DNA of 64,000 bases from Ornithodoros turicata (GCF_037126465.1 NC_088207.1:47674143-47738142); one strand, 5' to 3'; positions 11,790-23,775 are shown, counted from the stretch's first letter. The notes: generated by a model not told the origin, from the sequence alone. Translations and numbers: made by a program.

Positions 11790-12020
11790 GTACACTGGGG
11801 TCTAATTACAGCTTGTCGTCCCCTAGATTGCAATTCAATTACTACCTGTTTTAGTTCCCTGACCCTGAAATTAACTCCTCAGCACTGCAAATGGTCCATA
11901 TAAACTTAGTATAACTTTCGTATAAACTTCGTATAAATTTCCACTCACTTAGTCCCGAAAGGGAGCAATGCCTGCATCTAGACCCAGGAAGGACTAAAGT
12001 TGCTCCTTCTTTCTTAGATA
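11790..12020. mobile_element. Possible degraded MITE related to 49,933-50,470
   Basis: It contains TAGTCCCGAAAGGGAGCAAT and GGACTAAAGTTGCTCC, ending with TTCTTTCTTA. These resemble the internal blocks of the MITE at 49,933-50,470 (AGTCCCTTTCGGGAGTAAAT and the TTATTCTTAGAGTGTA end). The left end is unclear, so the assignment is weak. Confidence 0.25.
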
Positions 12021-12025
12021 TGGTG

Positions 12026-12835
12026 TATATACAAGGTGCGTCACGTAAGACTGACCAGAATTTTTATAAAAAAGATATGAGAGCAGCATAGATGTTTTTG
12101 CAGTTGATTTCTACGGTCAGGCGGGCATACTCTGGAAGAGAGTATGTAACTACCAGATGACTAATTATCTGAAATTCATTAATTAAATTTTTAATTAAGG
12201 AATTTCGGGCAAAAGTGAGATAGCAGATTGGGAGACTATCCTCGTTGAACACCATTCCACGTTTTAAAAAATCCCGAAACACGCAAGTGCGCTAAAATAT
12301 ACATCCCCGAATTTTGGTACGCAAATGAGCCGAAACCGAAACAGCGAGCCTGAGGACCGCATCACCCACACCGACGGAGACTTATCTGGGTCGGAAAGCG
12401 GTTTATCTGGCCAGCTGAGCGGCACCTACTCCAATTATCTCCACCGCTTCAAATCACGTGGCCCTCTGACGTCAATAAACGAGCGCTGTACTCCCCGCGG
12501 TCCCGGTCGCCACGGTTTCGGTTTCGGCGGATTTACATATCAAAATTCGGGGATGAATATTTTAACGCACGTGCGGGTTTCAGGATTTTTTAAACGTGGA
12601 ATGGCGTTCAACAAGGATAGTCTATCAATCTGTCACCTCGCTTTTGCCCGACATCCACTAATTAAAAGTTAATTAATGAATTTTTAGGTAAAAAGTCATC
12701 GTGTAGTTGCACACTTTCTTCGAGAGGATGTCCGCCTAACCCTAGACCTCAACTGTAAAAACAACATCTATACACTGCTCTGATAGCCTTTTTAAAAAAA
12801 TTCTGGTCACTCTTACGTTACGCACCCTGTATATA
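12026..12835. mobile_element. Foldback element, about 810 bp, TATATACA(A/G)GGTGCG ends
   Basis: The two halves are diverged reverse complements. The outer ends are TATATACAAGGTGCGTCACG on the left and CGTTACGCACCCTGTATATA on the right. The arms run to roughly 12,340 and 12,500 and share, for example, CCCCGAATTTTG and TTCGGGGATG. The core at 12,340-12,500 is GC-richer. No transposase is encoded; the 115-codon frame at 12,325-12,672 spans core and arm and is a by-product. A TA target duplication is possible. Confidence 0.8.
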
Positions 12836-13362
12836 CTTGTTGATAGTGAGAAAAGTGCCCCACCAATTTGTTTGGTTCTATACTTTCACTCATCCATCCT
12901 CATTCACTGCAATAAGAAAGACGACCACTATAACAACACGGCAAACAGAGAAGGTTTATAGGCAACGTCTCTATATATATGAGCTTCACGGGCTGCCAAA
13001 TTTGTCAAATGCGATGCCAACGAAAACAGGTATAACTTTTCAGTGGCGTGAAAGCCAAACTGCCTGCCGTATACGCCGTGTGAGCGAATAACAGCAATTT
13101 GGTCCAATTTTCGGCCGTTTTACTGAATTACGGTGATCCCGGTGTGCGCATAAACGGCCGGGGAGTTTGCAACCCTTTGATCGGAGCTACCGCGATATTT
13201 TAGTTAAACGGGAGCTCTGCATTATTCACATTCGGACCCTTTATCGCTCGTACGGAAACTCTATATAGGGAGTTTATATACTCTTTTACGCCGTTTATGA
13301 GCTCGGTCTCTGCCTTACTTTGCGGTTATTCTGTTCCGCACGCAGGAAAGGCTGTGCGGGAC
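12836..13362. other. Intergenic, no gene recognised
   Basis: No repeat or gene was recognised. It is flanked by the foldback element on the left and a retroelement tail on the right. Confidence 0.45.
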
Positions 13363-13435
13363 TACGCACTCTCCATATTTTTATTTTATTTTATTTTATT
13401 TTTCGATCAATCAATCAATCAATCAATCAATCAAC
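13363..13435 (+). repeat. Retroelement 3' tail with (TTTTA)n and (ATCA)n
   Basis: CTCCATATTTTTATTTTA is followed by a TTTTA array and then about seven ATCA units. This matches the CTCCATATTTTT tail family (also at 19,226, 48,050 and 61,350), with a tetranucleotide extension. Confidence 0.55.
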
Positions 13436-14614
13436 AAATATGTGTATAGCGACGATTAGAGTCACTGAATGGCTTGACTCTATAGTGACGATGAGTGAGG
13501 AAATCTGACACTATAGAATATTGTTAGGCGATATACGAGTTTTTGTCTGTTATCTTGGTGAAAGGGGTGGATGCGAGTATTAGTATTTTTCGTTCGAGGT
13601 TCTATACTCGTACTATTTCATCTGTATTCGTAGAGACAATTTATAGATTCAACGATGCATAGATACGGGACGAGCGCAAACTCTCAACTGGTGCTGTTGG
13701 CGCAACAGGTAAATATGTATAGGAAGTAGAATTACATCACACAAGGTGTTGTGAACAATTTATTTAGCTGAAGATGAGAGGGGTGATATGCCCCTCAAGC
13801 GTTAAAAATTTCCAACCACCCCATAAATACACCATTAAGAAGCCCTTTGTGAAAAATAACAACGGAGAAATGAAGATTGTGAGAGAGAAAGTAAAGTCGT
13901 ATAAGTAAGTATAACAAGCAACCTGAAGAGAGACATTACGAAAATGGATCTCGAAAATGCTTGAAACTATATAGTATCGTATTTTTACATGGTAGCCAAT
14001 CCAACATAATCCAAGCCAGAACCGAAGCGCACTATCTTTATCATAGGGTTCTTGTATAGTTCTCTTGCTGGGGAAGCAGAAGAATAGAGAGCCATTGTGC
14101 CTGACCGTCACATCAGTTCAGCTACCCCAGATAATATAGTTCCTGTACAGGGTGCTTTATCCCGACTTGCGTTATGAAATCACGTAGGGCACGACTTTGG
14201 GTGGACTACTTAAGGGCTAAGACCAGCGTAGTCCAGTCAGGGTAGGGAACGCTGCACGCGATGGACCACGTGACCATCTTCAAGAGGGACATGGCGCAGA
14301 GCAACAACCGTTCCGCTCTCGTAACCTCGGACGCGATACCCTGAGAAGAATATGGCCTTCGTTGTCTCATCATCATCATCAAGATATTCTAGATACGAGA
14401 CTCTGCCGCCTTATAAAGACGTTCGACGCAATATTTTCCGTGCGCAGTGAAAATTATGCATTTACTTATGATTTATGGTTTATTGTACAACTTTTGGATG
14501 TAAATGTTGTGTACTTTACGGTTCGTTTAGTTTGAAGGCATGTACTACGTGCTTTATTGGGCGCCCAAGTAAAGATCCTGGTAAAAGTAAGACGAGCGTT
14601 CTTGGCTATAGCCC
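13436..14614. other. Intergenic, no gene recognised
   Basis: Only short frames. A (CAT)n stretch lies at 14,368-14,382. GCTACCCCAG at 14,121 hints at another degraded retroelement tail on the minus strand, but its other blocks are not clear. Confidence 0.4.
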
Positions 14615-14734
14615 TAAAATTAGAGCTTCACCGCATAGCACGCTGAGGGTCAACCGTTGCATTAATGATACCGTTATGACTCCTGATTTGTGGAAAGTGC
14701 GGGGCCTACGCCTTTTTGTGACACTTGGGCAAAT
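14615..14734. mobile_element. Family A foldback MITE, left half
   Basis: GAGCTTCACCGCATAGCACG is followed by a diverged arm ending at GGGCCTACGCCTTTTTGTG. Only one arm is present; the full copy at 14,735 follows directly. It is more diverged than its neighbour, so probably older. Confidence 0.65.
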
Positions 14735-14985
14735 TACACTCTTAAAAATGAACTTCACCACATAGTACGCCCCAAGCCAACCATCATCCCGAGTGACATC
14801 GTTCTCGCATGATTTGTGGAAAACGGGAGACGTACGCCTTTTTGTGACAATTAACATTTCTGCATAAGTGTCACAAAAAGGCGTACGTCTCCCGTTTTCA
14901 ACAAATCAAGGAAGGGAACGATATCACCCAGGATGCTGGTTGGCTAGGAGCGTGCTATGTGGTGAAGTTCATTTTTAAGAGTGTA
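14735..14985. mobile_element. Family A foldback MITE, full copy
   Basis: The ends are TACACTCTTAAAAATGAAC and TCATTTTTAAGAGTGTA. The two arms of about 115 bp are reverse complements, with GACGTACGCCTTTTTGTG and CAAAAAGGCGTACGTC meeting across a short centre of about 25 bp. No ORF fits transposase. The sequence can form a strong hairpin. Movement would need a transposase supplied from elsewhere. Confidence 0.9.
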
Positions 14986-14995
14986 GGGAGTCTTA

Positions 14996-15095
14996 GGACA
15001 ACAACAACAACAAATAAGTTAATGATAATGAATGGGGAAATTCGCCACTTAAGGTGCGGCCCACTGCCCCAAGGCACAATGGGGCAGGACAAGGA
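14996..15095 (-). repeat. Non-LTR retroelement 3' tail, (GTT)n type
   Basis: Plus-strand CAACAACAACAACAAATAAG leads into AATGAATGGGGAAATTCGCC and a GCCCACTGCCCCA block. This is the same layout as the tail at 2,596-2,700, read on the minus strand. Confidence 0.55.
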
Positions 15096-15243
15096 CAAAG
15101 TAGAAGTTTCACTATAGCGTTCCCGAAAACATGATACGCCAATCGCGTGATTCCTTTGGAGTGACTTTGGAGTCACGTTGCTGATATCTGATTCATTGAC
15201 GAAGTCGAAATCGGAGGGCGCTTACGATTTCCTAAAACTCCCT

Positions 15244-15323
15244 ATTGTCATAAAAAGGCGTACTACTCCCGCTTCCAACATATCAGGAGAGAGAACGATC
15301 TCATTCGGAATGACAGTTCGATG
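15244..15323. mobile_element. Family A foldback MITE fragment
   Basis: TTGTCATAAAAAGGCGTACT, CTCCCGCTTCCAACATATCAG and GAACGATCTCATTCGGAATG match the inner part of a right arm. The outer end is missing. Confidence 0.6.
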
Positions 15324-15391
15324 AAACACTCCGTAAATACTCGTGAAATACTTCTCTGTAAAGACTGCGACGAGTCTGTGACGTTTAGGTA

Positions 15392-15643
15392 CGCACTCTT
15401 AAAACTGAACTTCACCGCATAGCACGCTCCTAGCCAACCATCATCTCGAATAATATCGTTATCTGCCATGATTTGTTGAAAACGTGAGGCGTACGCCTTT
15501 TTTTGTGACATATGCTGTTCATAATTGTCACAAAAAAGGCGTACGCCTCCCGTGCTCTGCAAATCAGGGCACATAAAGATAACATTCGAGATGATAGTTG
15601 ACTAGGAGCGTGCTATGCGGTGAAGTTCATTTCTAAGAGTGCA
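15392..15643. mobile_element. Family A foldback MITE, full copy
   Basis: It runs from GCACTCTTAAAACTGAACTT to TTCATTTCTAAGAGTGC. The arms carry TAGCACGCTCCTAGCCAACC and GGCGTACGCC in mirrored order. It lies about 400 bp from the full copy at 14,735, so this 1-kb stretch holds four copies or parts of the family. Confidence 0.9.
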
Positions 15644-16605
15644 GGATACTTCGGAGCGGGAATCTCGGTACACGCGCATTTCAATACGCGAAGGTCTTGG
15701 TGCGTGGATATCTTGGTACATAATTCCGTATCGAAATGACTGTGTAGTAAAGTGTCCGTGTATACCGGCATGCCCGTGTATACCGATGTGTCTATACCAC
15801 AATGTCATGACTGTATCGAAATTTGTTGCACCGAAATGTTTGTATGCCGAGTGCAGCACACAAAAATACACATGTTGCATAAAATTAAGATCCTTTTTTT
15901 TTTTCTATCTAAAATATTCAGGAAGTTCTGCCTACTTGGAAAGTCATTCCTATGAGACTTGCGGGGGCTGTGGCATTGCATGCAACCTCGCAATCTTGTA
16001 ATTACGCAAGATTCGCCTTATTTTTTTCGCTTTGTTTTATCTGAGGACTTCTTTCTGCTTCGAGAGAAAATACAGTAAAAAAAAAAGCCACTGTGGAATT
16101 CATAGTCATGTAGCCTACACCACTGCTTCGTAATCTTGTAACGCATGAGGAAACTCTGTACAAGAAGACAAAGGAAAATCAAAAAGGGGGCCTAATATGT
16201 TGTGCTCTCTTGTTGTAATTTTTTGCGGACATACGGAGGTGATGGGAATATGTTAATTTTGGAGTTTATCAGATGCTTCGAACACATCGCAAGCTCTGGG
16301 TGAACTCTTTCATGTGCCGATGAACTCTGGAGTTTTATAATATTTCGAACCCTGACCTGGACACTATAACCTGAATCCTACGACCAATGAGGCTGACAGC
16401 TAAAATAATGTCTGAAGAGCCAGCCACTGAGACGAATAATCTTCGTCTAAGCTTTTATTTTTTTGTTAGACGAGTACAAAGTCAAACGAGTAATATAGGC
16501 TTTATATATAAAGTAATTTTTATATCGGACGTTGCAAGTGCAGGCGACAATGAGTGCTGCCAGCAGCTCAAGGACCGTCAAGAGGTACAAGTACAACCAC
16601 AACAG
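15644..16605. other. Intergenic, no gene recognised
   Basis: AT-rich, short frames, no element recognised. Confidence 0.45.
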
Positions 16606-16690
16606 CGAATATAATGATGATGATGAATGGGGAAATTCGCCACCAGAGTTGTGGCCCACTACCCCAATACCAACGGGACAGCATGATATA
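16606..16690 (-). repeat. Non-LTR retroelement 3' tail
   Basis: ATAATGATGATGATGAATGG, GGAAATTCGCCACC and GGCCCACTACCCCA match the (GTT)n-type tail family read on the minus strand. Confidence 0.5.
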
Positions 16691-18212
16691 CCATATGACA
16701 ATAAGGTGACGTTGGATGAGAGATGGTAATAAAGCTGCATCAGCATCTTCAGTGATACGTAAAGGCACCCGTTAATGAGAGAAGAGACGAGAGACACAGA
16801 ACGTATAGAGAGGCACGCTGAAGGACATCAAGAAGACCGGTACGCCCAGGCTCCTTTCCTCCTTGTGACTTCCACCAGTTCTATACAAACACGTCAAACG
16901 ATTTACCACAGCTGAATGTACACGGTTGTTCCGCTTGACAACCGTATGCTCATGTACGCAGTAAGGTGTAAACACGTAACGTAATTACCAGGCCAACAGC
17001 TCACAGTCAGACAAGCAAGGCAACGCAGCGTCTCCATTCAACCGGTCCGATGGCTCGCATTTATAGCCCACTCTTTCAATCCACTCGTCTTATTACTACC
17101 TCACCTTCCTACCAAAGGGAGTCCGCACGGATTTACGTGTGCGTATCAAGATAATAACTACCATCAGCCCTAAAGCCTCCAATGTTATGTCGGAAAGACG
17201 TCTCCATAGGAGCTCCCGGTCTCTTGCTCTGGTAGGGCCTTCATGTAATTCCCTGACGAAGTTTCAGCAACTTGAGGAATAGACATATTTCATGTCATGT
17301 ACACTGACACAGACTAAGCGTTTGTAATAAGCGTTTGCAGCAGGACATTTCCTCAGCGTCCAGGACTACCGGACGCCTGGAGGAAGGTATAGCCAGCTAA
17401 TGCCCCCGCTTACTGCAGAATTAAGTAGCGTGTCCCGAGGCGATCTCGCGGGGACATGGTAGAGGATCGTGTGCCTTAAAGAAGAAGACTGTTCTGCGTT
17501 AACGATGCATTGTTCTCTACCTGCCCCGAGGGGGTTTGTGGAAGGAAGGCCCCGCTTTTGTTCTTGAAGCGCGCGCGTGTGTGTTGTGGACGAAGGACGT
17601 GTGGACTTCCGGATTACTCGAAAGTTCCCAAGAGGAAGGGAAAGAAGAAAAATTATGAAAATGTGTTGGCTTGTGCCTGCCAGGTCGGTGTTCTAAGCGC
17701 ATTTTCCTCCAGTGGTGGCAGCTGAAGATGAAATTCAGCGAGGATGATAAGAAGATTGAGCAGAAGACCATTCAGCTCAAGATTGAATAGAGTGGTTCAA
17801 ATGCAAGCTTTGAGGGAAGTACCGTATGAAAAAAAGAACAAAAAAAAAAAGCAAGCGTGAAAACTATAAAGCGATATATCCTTTTGCTATTTTACGACGG
17901 ACGAACACGTTGAATCACCTTAACCAGTCGTGATGAGATTGCTGACGTGGTAATGGGGCAACTATAGACTGTCAGGAGAAGTAATTAGCTCTATCCTATA
18001 TGCAAAAACTGTCTACTTTATTTACGAGACAGCTCTAACGTGCCACAGACAATAATCCATTGCAGAAAAAGCCTGGGGGCCGATCTTGAACTCTGACATA
18101 GCAAGCGTTATGGTTATATTTAAAGTTAGCGCGCTCCAAAGCAGTTTCGGTAGGCTCGCGCAAGAGCTCGTGGCGGATCATACGCGAAGTGATGCATTTA
18201 GCGGACGTAATG
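16691..18212. other. Intergenic, no gene recognised
   Basis: Short frames, some near 17,510-17,770, with no domain. No terminal repeats or SINE signals were recognised. Confidence 0.45.
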
Positions 18213-18464
18213 GGGTCTCGCGTGGCTCAGTGGTTAGCGTGCTGGCCACGTCACGTCGAGATTGAGAGGTACCCGGGTTCGAATCCTGGTGCCGGCTGTG
18301 CAGCACGTCTGGGGTTTTTCCTGGGTTTTCCTAAGACGCTTTCAGACATATGTCGGCACAGATCCCTTAGAAGTCGGCCCAGGACGCACACTCCACCAGG
18401 GCGTCAGTCGTGACGTTGCCCACCTCTGTGAGTCCCACAACTCTTTCACCACCACCACCACTAA
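18213..18464 (+). mobile_element. tRNA-derived SINE, full length
   Basis: The head has a Pol III A box, GTGGCTCAGTGGTTAGCG, and a B box, GGGTTCGAATCC, spaced as in a tRNA. The body follows: TTTTTCCTGGGTTTTCC, TATGTCGGCACAG, AGTCGGCCCAGGACGCAC and GTCGTGACGTTGCCCACC, ending in a CCA-type repeat. The same body is at 59,528-59,702, and related bodies are at 19,801, 37,318 and 37,445. It encodes no protein and would need a LINE partner for retrotransposition. Confidence 0.85.
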
Positions 18465-19225
18465 CAATGGGGTAACGACAAGTTGGGCAAGAGAACGACA
18501 GAAAGGACGACAAGATTCAAGCAGCTCACAGACAATAAACATCCCGATAGAAGAGGACTTCAGGAGATTGTTCTGGGACCATATGAGCACCAATGAACAA
18601 GACCGTTACTTATGATTTTGTCTCGTGTTTTCACACCTGTTCATGAAGAAGCGTGGCTTACAAGCAGGTTAAACGCGATTCTTTAGGATTGGATTGGCTT
18701 AAACGTGTCGATTGTTGCTTCACATATTTGGAACCGGCTACTCCAGCTCACTTGTACCACTAAAGGGTAGTTGATGTCACAGGCCACCAGGGGTTAATGG
18801 AATTCCGCTTCGGTCACCACTATACGGTCTGCCGTTTTGTGCTGACAGCAGGCGTCAAAACAATTTTCTCCACTGTCTTGTGAATATTATATCACGTTGA
18901 AGTATGCATATAGTAAGTCGTATGTATAGTATTGCGTATATAATTGTATCATTAACTGGACTCACTTTGTGCTCGCGGTAATCCTGGGGGTGCTTTTGTT
19001 CTGTCTTCCTACTTTTTTGCTTTCTACTTGTTTGATCTTGTGTTTGCTTTATCGCCTCCACGAAGCACTGGCGAAAGTGGGGGGTGGTGGTGGGGTCTGT
19101 TATGGGAGAATTCGTCGTGTGATGAATTCAATTTCTCCTTTTTTTTTTTGTTGTCAACATCAACATTCACATAATTTATTTTCTAATCAAGTGTTGTGGG
19201 GTAGCTTGTCCCGATTGTGTCGAAA
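18465..19225. other. Intergenic, one possible retroelement tail
   Basis: At 18,680-18,760 GGATTGGATTGG followed by GGCTACTCCAGCTCAC resembles a minus-strand tail of the GTAGCC family with an AATCC-type end. The rest is unassigned. Confidence 0.35.
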
Positions 19226-19272
19226 CTCACGTCTCCATATTTTTATTTTTCAATCCGTCAATCATTCAGGTA
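19226..19272 (+). repeat. Retroelement 3' tail, CTCCATATTTTT type
   Basis: ACGTCTCCATATTTTTATTT is followed by CAATCCGTCAATC. This is a short copy of the tail family seen at 13,363 and 48,050. Confidence 0.5.
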
Positions 19273-19800
19273 TAATACGTGGTCACCACTCTCCTCTGTA
19301 ATGCTTTCCCTTGAGGACACGAAAAGATGAAGAATAGTAAATGTACCGAAAATATCTCCGAGTTCGTTTCAAATTCGTACCCGACATGTTTCGCGATAGA
19401 CAACGCACCATATGTACAGATTCCACGACGATCGTGGGTGTAACTTTATTCGGCGCATGAAAGGAAGGAGGACACGCTCAACGACCATAATCCTGTCTCG
19501 ACAAAACGCCCCACAACTACTTTCTAACAACCCCATCAACAGTTAAGCGAATCCATGCTTTACACCAGCACGAATGGGGTATTCCCGCGAAAATTGACAT
19601 TATGGCGAAATCGTGGGGAGGTCTTCATCCTCTTTTTTTTTTTTTTCCTGGTCTTCGCCTAGTACGTATACGCAGCCCTGTTATTTTCTGAACGTGTATA
19701 GTGACTGCGTGTGTGCCGTAGTATACTAGCGTTCGGACACGGCTCTTTGCCTCCTACACATCGCTCGCCATCTAACAAGGTGATGTGTCCATAGTGCGTG
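19273..19800. other. Intergenic, no gene recognised
   Basis: A poly-T run lies at 19,633-19,646. No gene or element was recognised. Confidence 0.45.
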
Positions 19801-20045
19801 ATGTTCTGCTTTCCGTGTGGCTTAGCGGCATTATGCGATGGCGGCGTTTCACGCCGAGACTGGGAGGAGACCAGGGTTCGAACCCGAGTGCCGGCTGTGC
19901 TGTCCTGGTGTTTTTGCTTGGGGTTTTCCTCGGACATTTTATAAGACAAATGTCGGCAGAGTTCCCTGTGAAGTCTGCCCAGGAGGCACGGTCCTCCTGA
20001 GCGCCACACCGGCAGGCAGAACCACCGCGACCGTATGGTGCTGTG
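19801..20045 (+). mobile_element. tRNA-derived SINE, second subfamily
   Basis: The A box region GTGTGGCTTAGCGGC and B box GGGTTCGAACCCGAG are followed by GCCGGCTGTGCTGTCC, GGGGTTTTCCTCGGAC, ATGTCGGCAGAGTTCCC and AAGTCTGCCCAGGAGGCAC. The body matches the pair at 37,318-37,606 more closely than the copy at 18,213, so two subfamilies are present. Confidence 0.8.
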
Positions 20046-20079
20046 GTTGATGCTGGCGCCCAGTAGATGAATTGCTACA

Positions 20080-20262
20080 CCGTTTTTTGCGCTTTCCTTC
20101 TTCTCTCCTTCTCAAGAAGCGGGGCATTGTGGAGTGGCCTGTCGTTGGTCTCCTCAAACGATTCGTCCAATCATCGCGGGAGACCGTTTGAAGAGACCAA
20201 TCAGAGGTCTCCTCCGCATTGTCGCGCTTCTTGAGAAGTAGGGGGAGAGGGAAAGCGTACAT
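20080..20262. mobile_element. Palindromic MITE, about 180 bp
   Basis: The left arm carries CTTCTCAAGAAGCGGGGCATTG and GGTCTCCTCAAACG. The right arm has the mirror GTTTGAAGAGACC and GCGCTTCTTGAGAAG. The outer ends are GCGCTTTCC and GGAAAGCG. It is a typical short non-coding foldback; no target duplication is certain. Confidence 0.7.
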
Positions 20263-20855
20263 TGCCTTTTCTTTCCCTCGTAAATCATGAACGATGCGAC
20301 GGACGAATACCGTTCCTTTTGTATTGCTCTCAAAATAACGGCATATATGTCATTCAGCGAGGAGTAATTTTATTTTAGTGCCCCTTTAAAGGGGTTGCGT
20401 ACCCTTCTTCCCAAGTAATGCCGGATAAATATAAAAGACGGTTACTTTTGTTGCCTCAATTTGAAACCTTCATTCCAAGCTTAGCAGCAAGCTGGAACCG
20501 GCAAAGCAGACAACAAAGCGCGTAGAAAATTATCACGGCGAATACCGAAACTCATCCGACTGTGGCACGACGGTGAGCAGCTCCGCCAGTGAAAGGCTAT
20601 GGTAGAGATCACGTGCATACGAGAGCCCGTGATCATTTACTTCTTTGACGTTCAGCTTTGCGTTGTAAAGAATGGCAGCAGGAGAGCATGCTTTGAATTC
20701 TCACGAGGAAAAAAAAGAAGAAGAGGGTGGGGTGGGGGGTGGGGGGCTGCCGGAGTTATTCGTGGCTATGTCAGGACTTCAAATTCTACTGCAACAGCAA
20801 CAGAGCAATCCATCCAGAATGGAAGACAGAAAAATTAAAAAAAGTATAGAAAATG
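20263..20855. other. Intergenic, no gene recognised
   Basis: GTGCCCCTTTAAAGGGG at 20,380 is a short palindrome that may belong to an extended end of the MITE before it. A GA/GGGGT-rich patch lies at 20,705-20,745. No gene. Confidence 0.4.
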
Positions 20856-20960
20856 CTGCGACGAGAACCGCCGATATTTCGGACAGGGGCTGTTCTTTGG
20901 ACTGCTGGCCCCGAAGAACAGTCTCTGTTCGAAATGTCGGCGGTTCTCGTCGTGGGGTTC
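20856..20960. repeat. Short hairpin element with CGCCGATATTTCG core
   Basis: Left GACGAGAACCGCCGATATTT and right AAATGTCGGCGGTTCTCGTC are reverse complements, with an internal CTGTTCTT/AAGAACAG step. A second hairpin with the same core is at 52,311-52,420. This supports a dispersed small hairpin family rather than a chance palindrome. Confidence 0.8.
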
Positions 20961-21609
20961 TTCCCTTCGCAGAAAAAATAAAAATAAAAATATGAGGTAG
21001 GGGATGGCAATGAGGACCGGGTGCGTGGACCATCACGCAAGATGAGGCTGCTATATATGTCTGCAAGTGCCGTGAGCATGATTTCAACACAGATCCAAAA
21101 GTTATCGTCTTGACATCCGGTTTTGTGAGCACCTGCGAACGAAAACCACGGTTTTAATATCCATAACGTCCCCCTCTTCATCACATCGTACGAAAATACT
21201 CGCACTCTGTGTCTCCCAAGGTCAAACGTAAAGATACACCCAGCTAATCCTATTTCTTGCACCCACACGTGTGTCACGGCTAAGCTACTCTTACCACCTG
21301 CCCCTGGTACCCCTAGGTATTGTACACAAATATTCTTTCCCTCTGGGCGCTTTTTTCTTCCGTTGTCACTTGCTATAGGAATGGCTTGCTCGTTCGCATT
21401 TTTATTTTTACGTTTATTTTGCTCTTTTTAAGTTGACCACCACTCCATTCCTCCTCTCTAAGGCTTCCACTGGATGCATTCGTTACCAGATGCATGGCAG
21501 ACTCGTCCCCATCAAACATTCGTGAGATGTTTCATTCTCAGTAGAATTCGTCTTCGGAACACTTCCAAAAGCTGGACTGAATAGGCCGGCAAATTCACTC
21601 ATGATGGCC
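20961..21609. other. Intergenic, no gene recognised
   Basis: No repeat or gene recognised. Confidence 0.45.
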
Positions 21610-21775
21610 ATTGTGGTCATCATTCACCGTCACATGATCGAACATGATGTGATGTTGAGTGATGGGCTATGATGTGATGTAATGTTGAGTGATGGGCTAT
21701 GACGTGATGTGATGTTGATGTTCAAAGATGGGTTGTGCATGATGTTGATGTCGAATAATGACTTATGAAGATGGG
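21610..21775. repeat. Degenerate GATGTGATGTTGA repeat
   Basis: The block GATGTGATGTTGAGTGATGG recurs with changes at about 21,646, 21,671 and 21,704, and it decays into related GATGTTGATG units. It is a degenerate tandem repeat, possibly the tail of a minus-strand retroelement. Confidence 0.65.
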
Positions 21776-22643
21776 ATGGGCTGCGGGTGAGTCCCACGAT
21801 TTCTGGAAAAGCGCCGACCTCTGTATGCTGGATCGAGCTTCTCTCTTCCCTTTGTACGTTGGAATGGAGTGGAGTGACATAGATATTGAGCGGTCTGCCT
21901 GCCATACGCAGGCGGAAAGTTGCTCAAAGAAACATTTGACACTGGACGTTCAAATTCAAACGAAATCATTTGTGGATGGCTACGGGAAATATCTTGCCTG
22001 GAATACACAGATGTGCATAAACGTCGCCTTCTTCTATCTTCTGATGAGTCTTTCGATCTCCAACAATGTCCCTCAAATTAGAGAGTTCTATTGAATCGTT
22101 TTCACTCAAACCACCCGTGGCATCACTGCCGCGGGCGACAAATGAGAATAGGAAAGGACTCAGAACGTTGCGGTTGAGCTGCGGCAAAACGCTTCTCAAA
22201 CCGTTGAGTGCGAACGATTGACTAAGACGCCTCATTAACTTCTCTGCTGAACTGATTCATACCAATTTCAATCAGTTCGAACACTTGTTTTTGCTGTACC
22301 GGAACATACACAACACGGACCGACACGCCGCGGTATACCCGAACACGTACACGACCGAATGAAGATGACGGTCTCGATCACAACTTATCACTACACTTTC
22401 TTCTCATCCGCTTTGCACTAAAAAAAATAAAAAGATAAAAAATAAAAGAGAGAGAGAAAGAAACACACTTTTGAAGAAGGCGGCATTTGATGATGCCTAA
22501 GGGGTGAATGTTTATCGATATGAAGATGCTAAATAATTTCTTGGAAACTCGCGGCTGCTGTGCGCAGTGGAGCAATCCATCTCTATTACACATATACCCC
22601 CCAGCTAACGATCCCTGCATGCCACAAGCGCACTGAATAGGGG
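21776..22643. other. Intergenic, no gene recognised
   Basis: Short frames only; an A-rich tract at 22,420-22,465. Nothing else recognised. Confidence 0.45.
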
Positions 22644-23775
22644 AGAGGCAACCTATAGATGCCAATAGAGACTATACGTGCACGTTATGTAGTATGGAGG
22701 GTTGGGTGGCCAATTGAGAGTCTAGATTATGCAGCGTAATACAGGCATAATGCACGACTACTAAACGTACAAATGGGCGACTTAATAAGGTAGTACTGAT
22801 GAAATAGGGTCACAGATTGCCATCTAGTGACTGCATTAAAATACGTACTTTGTGAAGTTTCTTTATTGTTTTTCTTTTTTTTTTGTGTGTGTGTGTGATT
22901 GCACTTTTGTATTTACGTGCACGGCATCTAGAGTTTCACCCCATCCCGGGGAAGTCATCCCCATATCATCGTCATCATGTATTTCTCTCTCTCTAGAGTT
23001 TCACCCGACACTGGAGCTCACTTGCCGTTTTACGAGTTACACCGACAGCGCCTTGAGCTCGACGGTACTAGCATATATAATTAGAAATGACAATGGTCGC
23101 CAAGTTCGGAGAAAAATCAATTTTCGGACGGAGCCGCGAGCAGTTATTTAAAACTTGGGATACGGAAACGAAATAACTAAGCTTGGTCAAGTGTATACGC
23201 AGGTTGTATAAAGATCCTATAGATTGAAGCAAAAGCATGAGATTCGGAACAAAGGCTGTTCTTCCTTGGGGTACGCAGGTGACATACGTAGACGGATCGC
23301 CGGATTTTCCACACTTCGACGTCAGAACTTTAAGGGCATTCCAGGAAATTCTGCGACATATTGTGCAGTCACTGTTTCACTTACTTTTATTATTATTATT
23401 ATTATTTTTACCTCGTATTATTATGCGAGCCACTTAATATGAACGACGGTGGTGTGTGAGCAAGCAGGTTTTCCAGCTATTGTGACGTTACTTCATCCTT
23501 CTTGCTCGCAAAGACAAGAGAAGGAAGTGTGTCCTTTTCTTAATGGAGTCCCCGCACTGGGGATGCACTGGATAATTATACCGCCTCTTTGTACGTGAGT
23601 TTTATAGCTGGCGGGACTTTCGTGAAGAAGTCATTGTCTGGTATTAGAAGGATGCGCTGCTGACGCTGCTCATACGGTGCGAACGTGTAAATACGTTCAA
23701 AATGTGTCTGATGTGTACGTCTCTGACTACATAACGTGCACGTATAGTCTCTATTGGCATCTATAGGTTGCCTCT
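22644..23775. repeat. Perfect 50-bp inverted repeat flanking about 1 kb
   Basis: Bases 22,644-22,693 and 23,726-23,775 are exact reverse complements over 50 bp. The left arm starts AGAGGCAACCTATAGATGCC and ends ACGTGCACGTTATGTAGT; the right copy is its mirror. The identity ends abruptly on both sides. The roughly 1-kb interior has a T-rich tract with GTGTGTG (22,861-22,898), a (TTA)n tract at 23,382-23,409 and no convincing ORF. It could be a young non-autonomous transposon or an inverted duplication. I do not recognise the family. Confidence 0.9.

Noticed and set aside
12325..12672. 115-codon ORF
   Set aside because: It spans the core and right arm of a foldback element; the arm sequence explains it.
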